A stretch of DNA of 64,000 nucleotides, taken from positions 161,088-225,087 of the forward strand of contig SCFE01000026.1 of assembly GCA_004352715.1 (NCBI GenBank), in the 5' to 3' direction. Positions 35,051-46,525 of the stretch are shown one piece after another (positions within the stretch are counted from its first letter, which is position 1; the number at the start of each line of letters is the position of its first letter). Both the position numbers and the translations under genes were made by a program. The notes under the pieces are model-generated. The model was not told the origin of the DNA. It saw only the letters and a list, made by a program, of their open reading frames with translations, and searched no databases. Source of the DNA: Hofstenia miamia. Taxonomy: Eukaryota > Xenacoelomorpha > Acoela.

Positions 35051-36245
35051 AGAGTATCAGAGAGACACAACAAAACCAGTTGGAGAGAAAAAAACAATTT
35101 CAATTTTTGCCACATACTGAATATGAGGGATTGTGGGAAATTAATGTGGACAAAAAAGGCCAGGCTGTTCTACCAATACTGATGAGGGAAGAGATATCCA
35201 AACAAGAAATTGTGGACAAACAGAGATAGAACATAATCCTCAGTAAAATAATCAAAAACATAAGAGAGCCCTGAACAACACTATCAAAACTAATGGCAGA
35301 ATACTTTGAGCATTACAAGTGGAATATAAATAAGAATGGACTATTATATGTTGAAGCCAGAAACAACAGAATTGCAATACCAGACTATTTCAAAAAGGAA
35401 GGATAAGAAAAATACACGAGAAGGGCCACTTGGGAATCACACAAACAGAAAAACCTTCAACTCAAGATTTATAACAGCAGCTGTGAGGAAAGTCACAGAA
35501 GACATAATTAATAAGTGTACAACATGCCTCCTACACAATAAAAAACATTTCACAACACAAAGGGCACAACTGGAGAAAATAATTGCAACACAACCAAATA
35601 AGATAGTACAAATAGATCTGGAAATGCTGTTGAAGGAGGCTGAAAGCTACCAATACCTACTGGTATTGGTGGATAATTTCCTGAAATACGCAATGATGAT
35701 CCCAATGAAGAATACAACAGTGGAAAACACAGCAGAATTAGTATTGAAAGATTGGATTTTACGACTCAGACCAATGGAAACCATAATATCAGACAAAGGC
35801 CCTAAATTTGAGAGCAGAGTGTTTCAAGAGATGGCAAAGCTCCTGGAAATAGCAAGCAAACAAACAGCAGCATACCAGCCACAGGCTAACAGAGCAGTGT
35901 AGCAGCTCAATCAAACACTGATTAAATTAATTAGGGTGGCAACATGAAGAATAGGTGGAAATAGATGGAGAGAAATCATTGAGATGGTTGAATATTATTA
36001 TAACACGTCAGTACATGGAATAACAGGAGTCAGACCATTTAAGACAATGTTTGGAAGGGAAGCAACAACTCCATTATCAATGCAATATACTAACTACAGC
36101 AAAAGCTTGGATAATGAGTAGGTGAATCAACTAAGGAAGCAGATCACAGGAATTCGCAAAATGATGTGTCATAATATAAAGAAATCAGCAGTGAAACAGC
36201 AATGCAATTATAATATAAGAAATTTACAAGCATGCACATAAGGTG
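35051..36245 (+). pseudogene. Element D integrase
   Basis: A linker with a PILMREEISKQEIVDKQ block is followed by the zinc domain (GNHTNRKTFNSRF, CTTC; the first His pair is damaged). The core has VQIDLEML with the first Asp (about 35608), ISDKGPKFESRVF with the second, and YQPQANRAV followed by TAG at 35899, where the third acid should be. The C-terminal YYYNTSVHGI and FGREATTPLSM blocks follow. Inactive, but it keeps more of the core than element A. Confidence 0.75.
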
Positions 36246-36743
36246 TGAGAAAAAGTATACACGTTCACACTGATGAAACTCACAGACACAAACCAAGCCT
36301 GGAAACTAAAAACAGTATGGTCTGGCCCTCACACAAAAACACAGACACTACCAAACAATGAAGACATGCTAGACAATAATAGACTGTTACATTTTAAAAT
36401 TTTAACAGATCAACAGCAGATATCAAAGAAATGAAGAAAGACAAGAATGCTGAATTCAAAATATGCTGAATTAACAGCAATGAAATTATATATGATATGT
36501 ATGATTTAGATAGTCTACACAAAAATGGATTCAATGAGGAATTCACAGCAGATATTAGAGATGAAAATATAAGAGAGAGTGCTGCTAAAAAGGACAGCAA
36601 GAAATAAATCTATATATGACCCTGAAATATGAGACTTAAATTTACTAACTGAATTTAGGAATATAGAAGAAAATGATGCAGCTGCCAATGAAGAAGAGAG
36701 TGCGCAGAAATCAACAACTGGAGGAACCAAGAACAGGAGAAGG
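36246..36743 (+). pseudogene. Element D integrase tail and start of third-ORF frame
   Basis: Corresponds to the B segment from the GPF-type tail (TVWSGPHTKTQTLPN-like) through the acidic post-integrase stretch (YDPEI-like, LLTEFRNIEEN). A basic stretch, PMKKRVRRNQQLEE, in the third-ORF frame parallels KARRVRRKKTPQ in B. It is interrupted by the small transposon at 36744. Confidence 0.55.
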
Positions 36744-37518
36744 CCCAGATAACAATTTTGGTTGTTTTTACGTTGTTTATGGTTGCTTCATACTTTTGGT
36801 TGTTGCAACAACCATTAAAATCATAAAAACAACCATCAATACTAATTTGAGCAACTAAAAATGTGATAATTTAAGATTCAAGCAGATACTTGCAAATAGA
36901 ACTAACTTCGTTATTTTGATTACTAGATCATTTTTATATAAAGAACAGAATTGCAAAAAGCTTTTTTGAAATATTAAAATTGTGAAAAATTATAATATAC
37001 TTGGTAAGTGAATTTTCAAAATAATTTATTCATGAATATTTGGACACCTTCAAATTATCTGTCAGATAAAAAAGTTACATTTGAGCAGAAGAGATTCTTT
37101 ACGATTTAAAAAAGTATTATTTCAAAATTAAAAGTTTAAATTTTTGTTAAAATTGGCAGATTTTTATGCTTATTCTTATCATTTAAAATCAAGACATTCA
37201 TTCAAAATTTCTGCAAATGTTGTATTTAATGTATTTATTGCATTACTGTTGTGCTCTTTGTTGGGCTTGTGTTAGTTTAAACAGCAATGTTTGAACTGAT
37301 TCTCAATATAAATTTGATGTATTGCATATAAAAGTAATGCTAGAACAATCATGGGCAACATAAAATAACATTGTTGCGACCTAAAATAGTGTTTTTTTAT
37401 TCAGAAAAAACAACCAATGTTGTTTAGACCAGTCAAAAGGGTACCATTTCAACGTTAAAACAACCATAAAAAAACAACTAAAATACAACGTTGTTTAGAC
37501 CAAAATTTGTTATCTGGG
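36744..37518 (+). mobile_element. Small non-coding TIR transposon (MITE-like), 775 bp
   Basis: The termini are inverted repeats: CCCAGATAACAATTTTGG on the left and CCAAAATTTGTTATCTGGG on the right, extended by subterminal 'ggttgttttt/acgttgtt' type inverted motifs. Element A has the same site empty ('aggagaaggagtgtttgc', about 10125-10142 on -), so the insert boundaries are exact and the target GG appears doubled. There is no transposase frame. The superfamily is uncertain: the TIR does not clearly match hAT, piggyBac or Tc1. Confidence 0.8.
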
Positions 37519-37952
37519 GGAGTGTTTGCAGAAGTTCTCCAACCAGATGTTGACTCCAGGGCAGAAGGGAAAAGAATGAAGAGCCAACAAATAGACGACA
37601 TATAGTGAGAATGCATCCTAGTAGTCCCCAAGACTGATTCAAGGGCAGGGAGACTAACAGACAAAATGCCTCTCTCACCAGGGATCTGCACAGCCAAATC
37701 AAGGGCACACAGAAAAATGGTGAAAAGCAGCACAACTTTCCTTCCAAAAGTCTATGACACTGATTAAAGGGTGGTGAGACACTTGGAGTTGCAGGGGAAG
37801 GTGTAAGTGGTGGAAGAACCATGGAGATGCAAAAGTGATTCAAGGCTGACACTATCCCCACAAGAACCACACCTGGTCAAGTGCCAATAGGAGCAACTGT
37901 GAAAGGATTCAATGGTGAATCAGTAGAAACTATTAGCACAGATTATTAGCCC
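37519..37952 (+). repeat. Degenerate QLKG-motif array of element D
   Basis: Units at roughly 60-bp spacing: 'gatgttgactccagggcag', 'gactgattcaagggcaggg', 'gccaaatcaagggcacac', 'cactgattaaagggtggtg', 'gtgattcaaggctgac'. In the third-ORF frame they give the pattern FKG/LKG followed by Gly/Arg and Glu, with TGA or TAA where B has a Cys/Gln codon. They link the integrase tail to MDCEQSTS at 37953. Confidence 0.5.
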
Positions 37953-39797
37953 ATGGACTGTGAACAGAGCACCAGCTAATTACCTTTATGGATGACACAG
38001 CTACATGCCTCCTCAGACACTATCTCAGAGAGAACTGTACAATCTAGAGAAAGAGAGAAATGCATGTCTAAAATCAATGGAGAAATGCTACATCCATATT
38101 TCATTTGAACAATGAAAATGCATTATAATGCATTCAAAAAATTATCACCAGAGACAAAATCACATATAAGAAAAGTCGCGAAAACCAAAGGGAGAAACTT
38201 ACTGATAGTACTTGATGCCAACAACAGACAAAAAGTAAATGTGACAATAAGTTATCTGCAAGACATGAATTAGATGCTGGAAAGACCATACATGCAGAAC
38301 ACAGTACATATCATATTGGACAAAGATTTCACGCTGGAAACTACACAGGCTGTAAGGGCCTATAAGGATCAAATAGCAGAGATTCCAGAAATAAATATGG
38401 ATGAAGAAAATCTAATGATCATACACATTCTGAAAAAAAAAGAATATAACAAAAATCTGGAGAAGAACATAAACCAGATGCTATGAATGGTGAAAGTACA
38501 AAAGGTAAGAGTGGTAATAATCACAAGATCAACAATCAATGATATCCCAAAACATCTATTGGATGCATGCATGCAAACAAAACATTTTCCCTTAGGAGAA
38601 AACACCAACAGACGCAACCATTTCAGAGGTGATTTTGATTTGATCTACAAATAGACTACTGGGCACAAATTTATAGAATAATGGTAGATCCAAGCATTGC
38701 AATCAACCTATACAAGCAAACCAAAACAGTGTGGAAAAGGCCAAAACACTATTCATTAAATGCAGCCTAACACAGAGGCAAGAACATCTACAACAAATTC
38801 AGAGAATATGGAAGAATATGAAATTGCAACTGAAAATGGAGGAGAGTTGGCCAGAAATAAAGATTGAGGTGCCATCAAGAAAATTCCACAAATCAGTAGA
38901 ATTGGTACTTACAGAAGTGAATTGTGCATATGAATTGAACACTAAAAAGGTTTTCAAACAGTTGGTATTTGAACAGAAAAACGCGCTGGAAATCTAATAT
39001 AGGACAACAGCATGGATACTAGTGATACTAACAACTGAAGATGTAGAGATACAACTCCTGATTTCATGACATGTAAGACATAAACTTACAAAAGCAAAAA
39101 GATTTGAAATAGCACTAGCCCCAATTAATACGCAAATAAAGAACTGGCTTCTCAAGGCCACATTGAAAAGATGGAGTCAACTAACAAAGTAGAGAAGGCG
39201 ATACAAACAATGGAAAAAATAATCAGCCATATGATAATGAATGAGAGCCTGATGGGAAAAATGTTGATAGTGGACATGGCTAACAAAACAGGAATATGTC
39301 CTAATGAAATAACTATATTTGAAGAACCAATGAAGAAGTATATGTGGGGAGCAATGTCAGAAACAAGGCTGAGACAATTGGACAACCAACCCTGGATAAT
39401 GATATGAAAGTTCATAAATCAAAAACTGGTAAGCACTAAGGAAATAAGAAAAGCAGCAGTACTGAAAAATGTGCAGAAAATACTTGAAAAAGAGATGGAG
39501 CAATATGAGCAAGATAGTCTGATATGCACATTCACTAAAATCATAAGGAGTTTGGAAATGATGAAGAAAGGCAGAATAACTGAACAGGTGGAAGTCTGTG
39601 AAATGGTATCCAAGACACAAAGTGAGATGATGGAAGAAGAGGAATTACTAACATCCCCACAGCTATTATTATATCCAAAAACACAACGGACAATAGATAG
39701 AATAAATATTGATAACTGGGGAGAAGTGAGCCCTTAGCAAGAATGATTGAATTGATTGACACTGATGATGAATGATTCTTAATCAAAATAAAAGTAA
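37953..39797 (+). pseudogene. Element D third ORF, first part
   Basis: Starts MDCEQSTS. Recognisable blocks: the IPEINMDEENLMIIH segment (38385), the KVQKVRVVIITRSTINDIPK segment (38490), QRQEHLQQIQRIWKNMK (38775), WPEIKIEVPSRKFHKSVE (38850), PNEITIFEEPMKKYMWGA (39300), MKKGRITEQVEVCEMVSKTQ (39560) and INIDNWGE (39705). Frameshifts and stops separate them. It breaks at 39797, exactly where element B's LTR begins, and resumes at 53271. Confidence 0.75.
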
Positions 39798-41091
39798 TGC
39801 AGCATAATCCATTGAATAATCATGAGTGGTCAAAATAAGAAGAAAGATGGATGTAACTAAGAGTAAAGTATTATAATGATTGATATGTAAACACATGATT
39901 ATGATTGATTAATTGATTTGTAAATTGTTTTATGTAGTTTATATTTAAATTTTGCTTGACAGTATTTGGCTGATGTTGCATAATTAATATCAGAACTAAA
40001 ATATGAAGGAAAATTGTAAACAAGAATCAATCAAACAGGTACTAGTTGAGTATTTGATTATTTACTAAAAAGTGCTATAAATATGTTATGATTGTTAGGC
40101 TAATTGATGAACAAATTTAGTTTGGATTTACTTCTTTTGTCAGGTTATTTTGTAGTTCATGGAAAGCTAAACATTTAAGTATTAGAGGTAATTGTACAGT
40201 GGTTCCCACATCCATATAAAGGAATTCTGGAGCAGCCTCACAAACAGCTATTCAATGGCAGTGAGGGTGATAGCTGTATTTTCCTTATGGTGCTTTTAGT
40301 TTACAAATAGGGATAGGGATTTTTCTTCATTATGGCTTTCCCACTCCTCATTGCTTGTCATTTATTATGATTCTAGTTACTTTGCCCCACATGTTTATTA
40401 CCCCATTATTGAATCCTAGTTATTTATGGTTTTATATTACAGTTGGTGATTCAGTATTGAATTTAGTTAGATCATGCTTTTATCTTATAGTTATTATTAT
40501 TTTGGTATTAGATTTAAGTTGCTCACTGTTTTATCTCATAGACCTTTGGCCAACTTATGCATTCACTGTCTTGCCAATGGCATTGATTGTTTACATGTAT
40601 GAAGGGCAGCATGTATTACTATATTTGTAGGACTATTCTATGTAGGGCTCAATAACAAGCTAAAGCATTGAAGTTGCTATATTCAATTATCTTTACATAT
40701 GCATAATAACAAAAACAATCAATGCACTAAATTCTTAAGCAATCACAATTTCACAATCACTGAGTTTCCTATCCACACACCAATTCCGTTAATGCTTTTC
40801 ATGGTGAAGATCAAGTGCAAGCTGTAGTTGTGGCTGATCAATATGTATCTGGAATCTCATGGCAATGCTTTGGGTCTCAACACTGTCTTCCATCTACTAC
40901 TCTTTATCTAAATGAGTTGTTGTTAGTTATGCAGTTAAAAAGGCTAATGTTTATTAAATTAAGTTAATCAAACAAACACTCAAATGGAAGGAGAGAATTA
41001 GGAGCTTGTCAAGCTTACTTGTCATATCAACTATGAAAAGTAATAAATTACTATGAAATAAGTGTGAAAAGTGGATTGGCAAGATTCTACA
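39798..41091 (+). repeat. 5' LTR of element B, family 2 (1294 bp)
   Basis: Starts TGCAGCATAATCC (a slightly altered TGTGGCATAATCC) and ends GGATTGGCAAGATTCTACA. TATAAATA lies at 40076-40083. It is very similar throughout to 51936-53270. The open frames inside it are chance. Confidence 0.85.
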
Positions 41092-41110
41092 TGGCGACCT
41101 TGACAGGCGC
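41092..41110 (+). other. Primer-binding site of element B
   Basis: TGGCGACCTTGACAGGCGC follows the LTR with no spacer. TGG pairs with a tRNA CCA end, and TGGCGACC would fit some arginine tRNAs from memory; I cannot confirm which tRNA of this organism is complementary. Confidence 0.6.
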
Positions 41111-41289
41111 CAAAAGAGCATGCATTTAAAAGAGAAGTGCTATAGTGAAAATATGATTGGTGTGGAAAATAGTTAATTAAGGAAAAGAAGTCCAGAACAT
41201 AACAAACAAGAAGTATTACTTACATTATGTATGTTTGAGTCAAGATAGTTGTTTCTTCTAGATTATAAATAAAATCAGTAATGCACTTA

Positions 41290-42984
41290 AAGATGAGACA
41301 AGCAACAGTAACCCTAAGCACAGAAGAAAATGGTAGAAGGGCATCATGAAACAATTACTTCTAGTTATGATGAAGATGGTGAATTCACATAAAAAAAAAG
41401 GATGAAACCCAAAACACAGAAAACACCCCAAAATCAAAGAACCACAGCAAATGTGAATATATCCCCCAAAAGTGAGAATTCCCCAATGGAAATAGTGCTG
41501 CAACCAGAGCAAGAAAACACAGAATTTTTGATAGTTGAACTTATGAAAATAATAATAATGAAAGAAGGGAGTTGACAATACAAATAGAAAATTTGACTCA
41601 AAGGATGTTTGAGATAGAAATGGCAAACATTGAGAAAGACAAATGCATATAAGAGATCACACAAGATACCAGAGTAAGGTTAATGGAGCAGAGAAATGTA
41701 TTTCAAAAACAAATTCAAAAGTTAGTAGAAGCAAATAAAGAAATCAAAGCACAGATTGAGAAGTTGCAAAAACTGATGACTCAAATGCATTAATAAAATG
41801 TTAGCCTGAGAGAAGAGAATATCTCAAAACAACTGGAGATCAACAATCTCAAGGATGAAATTTGATTGATATCATTAACAAATGAAGAAAATCGAGATGA
41901 AGAAAAAGGAAATGTTAAGGTAATACAAAATATGATAATGAAAGAATCAGAAAAAATAATTGGAAGTAAGCCAGTAAAGGAAACACAGGGTGAAATGTAT
42001 AAAAACTGTGAAACAGAAGACGAGTTTGTAGAAAAATTGATTATAAATATAACTAAACAAGTGAAAGAAAACTGTAAAAACTCAGGTGAAATGAAACTGA
42101 TATACAAAGAAATGATATTTTCAGAAGAAGAAGACAATGATACACTGGCATGTAAAGCGATACTTCCGAAATTCATGGGAAGAGTAGATAGCTGCTCACT
42201 GACATTTAAAGAATGGATCCAAATGTTTGAGATGAGCATGAAGGAAAGAAAAGTAATACAAAAGCAAGCAGCAGCAAGATTCCCTTTATATTTGGGGGGC
42301 ACAGCATATCAACATTATTTAGTATTGGATCTGGAGACTAAAACAGATTACAAGAAATTAATAGGAGAATATCCATGGTATTACAATGATGATAGTTTTA
42401 AGAGTCAATATCGTATGTTACTAAACAGTATGAAAATGAACAAGAGGGAAGATTTACGGAATTATATGTTGCAAGTGGAGAGACTATTGAAGTTAAGTTC
42501 TAGAGAGAGTACATATTCAAAATATGATCTGTTTTCTCATATTTGCAAGGGATTGCCAGAACCAATTTGACAACAGTTTGAAATAAAATGTGATGCAGAT
42601 GATTCTTTAGAAAGGATGATAAGAAAAGGATTGGGAATACAGGTTACTATGGAAAATAATGCTCAGATTAATGAAAAGTTGACAATAATAAAGACAATGA
42701 CACCATCAACAATAAATGGAACTAATAAAATGAAGAAAGACGAAATGGGAAAACCAAAGGACGAGATTATTAGAATAAAGTTAAAAGATGGAACAATAAA
42801 GCAAATAAACAGAAAGGACTTGATATGTCAAACATGCAGAAAGAAGGGTCATACTAAGAAATATTGCAAATGATAAATTAATTTTATTGAAGTTGAAGAG
42901 GCGTTTTTCAATGATGAAGATTTGTTAGATGACGAAGAGGAGCCTTAACAAATCAAAGAAACAGAAAATGACACTTTAAACTGA
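41290..42984 (+). pseudogene. Element B gag
   Basis: The N-terminal part (to about 41865) is coiled-coil-like and broken. 41866-42570 is open and has PKFMGRVDSCSLTFKEWIQM and FPLYLGGTAYQHYLVLDLET, the Ty3-type capsid core. A TGA at 42568 replaces an Arg codon. The zinc knuckle CQTCRKKGHTKKYC (CX2CX4HX4C) lies near 42829-42870. An acidic tail (EVEEAFFNDEDLLDDEEE) follows, with decay stops, and the ancestral frame ends in TGA at 42982. It would form the particle and bind RNA. The start codon is uncertain. Confidence 0.75.
42975..42981 (+). promoter_or_regulatory. Candidate -1 ribosomal frameshift site, gag to protease
   Basis: The heptamer T TTA AAC is in register with the gag frame (act tta aac tga), with the gag stop codon immediately after. 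The protease DTG at 43095 is in the -1 frame. A short GC-rich inverted motif (GGAG..CTCC, 42986-43001) follows. U UUA AAC is a known -1 slippery sequence in retroviruses and coronaviruses. In element F the equivalent spot reads A GAA AAC followed by TAA, again with protease in the -1 frame. Confidence 0.55.
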
Positions 42985-43702
42985 AGGGAGCGCCGCCTCC
43001 AGTAAACTGTGCACCTGTTCTAATTGTAACAGACCTAATCAACACAAATACAATTACAGTTGTAATAAATGGTGTAATGGTCAAAGCAACCATAGATACG
43101 GGAGCAGTAATATCAATCATCACAGATGACTGTGCAGCAAAGATAGGATTTGATAGAAGAAAGCTACAAAGTGAAAAGAGAAGACTAATAAATGCATCAG
43201 GAGACTACATTGATGTAAAAGGAAAACTAATAGAAATACTGATATGAAGAGCTAATATGACATTTTCACAGACATTCACAGTTATCAACACAGAAAAGAA
43301 TTCACTACCCTATGAAGTTATATTAGGCAATGATTTTTTGATGGATAACAAGTGTTTATTGACTACATGAATAAGACTATATCAGTACAAGAGGAAGTAA
43401 TTACAACTTGCAAAGAAGAAGAAGACACAGAAATAATAAAATTCCAATTAAGTGAGGATATAAGAATTTTACCAAATAATTGGAAGATGTTTCCGATACA
43501 AGTGGAGGATCAAATAACCACAGAAGTTATGATTTATGATCAGAAAGGGATTAATATAAAAAAGTTGTCAATTCCCTCAAGTTTGTGTATACTGAAGGAA
43601 GGTACTGGCACTATACCAATACTGAATGCAAAAAACCACGTGGTTAAAATAAAAAAGGATACCTTGAAACTGAAAGGGAAGACAGTTAAAACTGAAAAAT
43701 GA
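42985..43702 (+). pseudogene. Element B protease and pre-RT linker
   Basis: APVLIVTDLINTNTITVVIN leads to VKATIDTGAVISIITDDCAA, with the retropepsin DTG at 43095-43103. NASGDYIDVKGK follows, then the second conserved strand LPYEVILGNDFLMD near 43305. A TGA near 43243 and a frame change near 43345 break it. 43352-43702 is an open linker (DYMNKTISVQEEVITT onward) ending in TGA overlapped by the ATG at 43699. An aspartic protease would process gag and pol. Confidence 0.75.
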
Positions 43703-44710
43703 CAGTAAATAAAATGATCAACATATTGGAGGAGGATAAAGAATATCTGATACCAGAAGTAAACGAGGAAGACTATCAGCACTTAAGTAACAAAGAGAGA
43801 GCAGAATTAATAAGAATATCACAGAAGCACGCTAAAATATTAAATTTTGGTAAGACAAGTGTGGGGAAAGCAGTGGGAGAGACACACAAGATTATAACAA
43901 CTATGGAAGACCCGATAAGATTGGCATGCAGAAGAGTTCCAGAAAATTTGAAAGAAAATTATAACACAATTCTGAATGAGTTAATAGATAATAAGATAAT
44001 AAGACCAAGTGAGAGTCCATATGCCAACTGTCTTTGTTAAGGAAGACAATAAATATAGGTTGTGCATAGATTTTCATAAATTAAATGATATCACAAAGAA
44101 AGATGCATATCCACTTCTGAGAATAGAAGATATAATATACGAGGCCAGTAAGAATAAATATTATACCTGTATAGATTTGTGTAAGGCTTACTGGCAGGTG
44201 CCAATGGAGCCCAGGGACATTGAAAAGACAGTGTTTATAACGCCATATGGTTTATTTGAATAGATCTACATGGCTTTTGGATTATGTAACGCCCTGGCCA
44301 CCTTTCAGAGATATGTAATGAAAGTTCTTAAGCAGAATAACAAGAAGGTCGAAAAAGGAATAAGTGCTTATATTGACAATATTTTAATAGCAAGTGACAC
44401 AATTGATGAAAATTTGGATAAATTAGATAGAATGTTGAAAATTTTGTATAATGTGGGGTTATGTGTCAACAGGAAGAAATGTGAAATTTTCAAAGAACAG
44501 GTGGTATTTCTAGGAAGACAAATCCAAAAACATGAGATAAGAATGAAGAACAATGCAAAAGACATGATACAGAATATTAGCAGTCCAAAAACGAAAAAAG
44601 ATTTACAAAGGATAATGGGTTTTATAAATTACTACGGATCCTTTATAGCAAATGTAGCTCATAAAACAAGTAAAATGACGGTGTTACTCAAGAAGAATAA
44701 AATTTTTTAG
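43699..44710 (+). pseudogene. Element B reverse transcriptase
   Basis: This is the only copy here with an RT palm. Motifs in order: YRLCIDFHKLNDITKKDAYP, CIDLCKAYWQVPM, FGLCNALATFQR, then YIDN at 44369-44380 where the catalytic YXDD is expected (YIDD in A and D). VFLGRQI and IMGFINYYGSF follow. A frameshift near 44030, TAG at 44261 and TAG at 44707 also interrupt it. Loss of the second Asp alone should abolish polymerase activity. Confidence 0.85.
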
Positions 44711-45420
44711 TGGACGTGGAAAGAACAGGAGCAGTTGGATAACATAAAAAATGAATTAAGTAAAATGCCATCATTATACACACCAGAGTATGATAAGGAA
44801 TTTATTTTGGACTGTGACGAGAGTAATGTCACTATAGGAGCATGCTTGGGTCAAGTGAAAGATGGCAAATAAGTGCCAATACAATTTTTTAGCCAGAAGT
44901 TAAAGCAAAGTGAGGAGAATTATGGGTCAACAATACTGGAAATGTTGTCATTAGTGGAAAGCATTAAAAAATTTCGGTACTTTTTGATAGGACAAACCTT
45001 TAAAGTAAGGACAGATAATAGTGGGTTGGCATGGCTAAAAAAGTTTTCAGGCAATAAATCGTTGATAGTATCAAGATGGATTAAATATCTTAATAAGTTT
45101 AAATTCACGATAGAGCACTGGAAAAGGACATTACACAAAAATGCAGATTTTTGGATGGCATTACCAGAATATCAAAGAGACATTGAAAAAGTTGATGGTG
45201 AAAAGAAAAAATTTCAATTTTTGCTGCATAGTGAGTATATAGAATTGCCTGAGATTGATGTGGATAAAAATGGGAATACAATAATGCCGATAATGATCAA
45301 AGAAGAGATAACTGATAATGATATAATGGAAAAACAAAAAACAGATATTATTCTTAGAGAAATACGAGAAAAAGTGTGTAATGAAAATTGGATACTGGGA
45401 AAAGAAGCTAACAGTTATTT
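44711..45420 (+). pseudogene. Element B RNase H and linker
   Basis: FILDCDESNVTIGACLGQ (about 44800-44855) supplies the first catalytic Asp. PIQFFSQKLKQSEENYGSTI and KVRTDNSGLAWLKKF, containing a later Asp, follow. The connecting region continues as NKFKFTIEHWKRTLHKNADF, LPEYQRDI and a long charged linker. TAA at 44871 interrupts the start; 44873-45541 is then open. Confidence 0.8.
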
Positions 45421-46525
45421 TCAAAGATATAGATGGAAATTGAACAATAATGGACTCCTATATGTGGAAGGAAAGACATTAAACATAGTGATCCCTGAAA
45501 ATTATAAAAGGGAACTGGTCAGGAAAGTGCATGAAAAATGACATATTAGAATAGTACAAACAGAAAAAACTTTTAATGCCTGGTTTATAACAACAAGCAT
45601 TAGGAATACAGTTGAGGACATTATTAATAAGTGTACTACATGTCTAATAAATAACAAAAGCCATTTCCCAGTACAAACAGCACTACTTGAGAAAATAACT
45701 GCAACTACACCCAATGAAATTGTGCATGTGTACCTAGAAAAATTATCGCAAGGTGATGAGGGGTATCAATATATATTAGTGCTAGTGGATAATTTCACAA
45801 AATGTGCTCGGATGATCCTATTAGATTCCACGATGGCAAAGATAGTAGCTGAGAAAATTATGAAAGAATGGATTTTAAAGTTCGGACCAATGCAAACAAT
45901 AGTTTCTGACAGAGGAGTGCATTTTGAAAGTAAATTATTTGAACAGATGGCTAAGTTGATGGAAATGTTAACCAAAAAAACAAAAGCATACCATCCACAG
46001 GCAAACAGAGCTGTGGAATGATTGAATAGAACTATGATTAAATTAATAAGAGTATTAACATCAAGAGTTGGAGGTAGAGACTGGAGAGAAGTAATAGAAA
46101 TGGTGGAATACTTCTACAATACTTTGGTGCATTTAACAATGGGGATGACCTCATTCAAAGCCATGTATGGTAGAGAAGCGGCAACACCAATATCAATGCA
46201 ATACCATACATACTCCGAAAAACCAGACAATGAATATATAAGGAAAAATAAGGATCAAATCACTGGAATTCATGAAGCAATGTGTCATAATACGAAGAAA
46301 TCTGCAATAAGACAAGAAAGAAATTTCAACAAAAAGATATATGGCAAACCACACAGTGTAGGGGATAAGGTTTACACGTACACTTTATTGAGAACACAAG
46401 ATGTGAACCAAGTTAGGAAACTGAAAACACAGTGGTCAGGTCCATTCATGATTATACAAACACTACCCAATAATAATTACAAACTTAATGACGAAAGAGT
46501 ATTACATTTTCAAAATTTAAAATGA
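45421..46525 (+). pseudogene. Element B integrase
   Basis: The zinc domain has HEK-stop-H where A reads HEKGH, then CTTC. In the core the first catalytic residue is Tyr (VHVYLEKL at 45731-45733; D and F have Asp). The second Asp is in VSDRGVHFESKLF. The third acid is in YHPQANRAVE, followed by TGA at 46019. The C-terminal domain has FKAMYGREAATPISM and KLKTQWSGPFMIIQTLPNNN, a GPY/F-type module. Strand transfer would be dead. Confidence 0.8.

Noticed and set aside
40355-40630. 91-codon hydrophobic frame in the element B LTR, with a similar frame at 52532-52849, as a membrane protein
   Set aside because: Both lie in the two LTRs of one element, so conservation reflects LTR identity. Codon content and stops in related LTRs (58904-59067) do not support coding.
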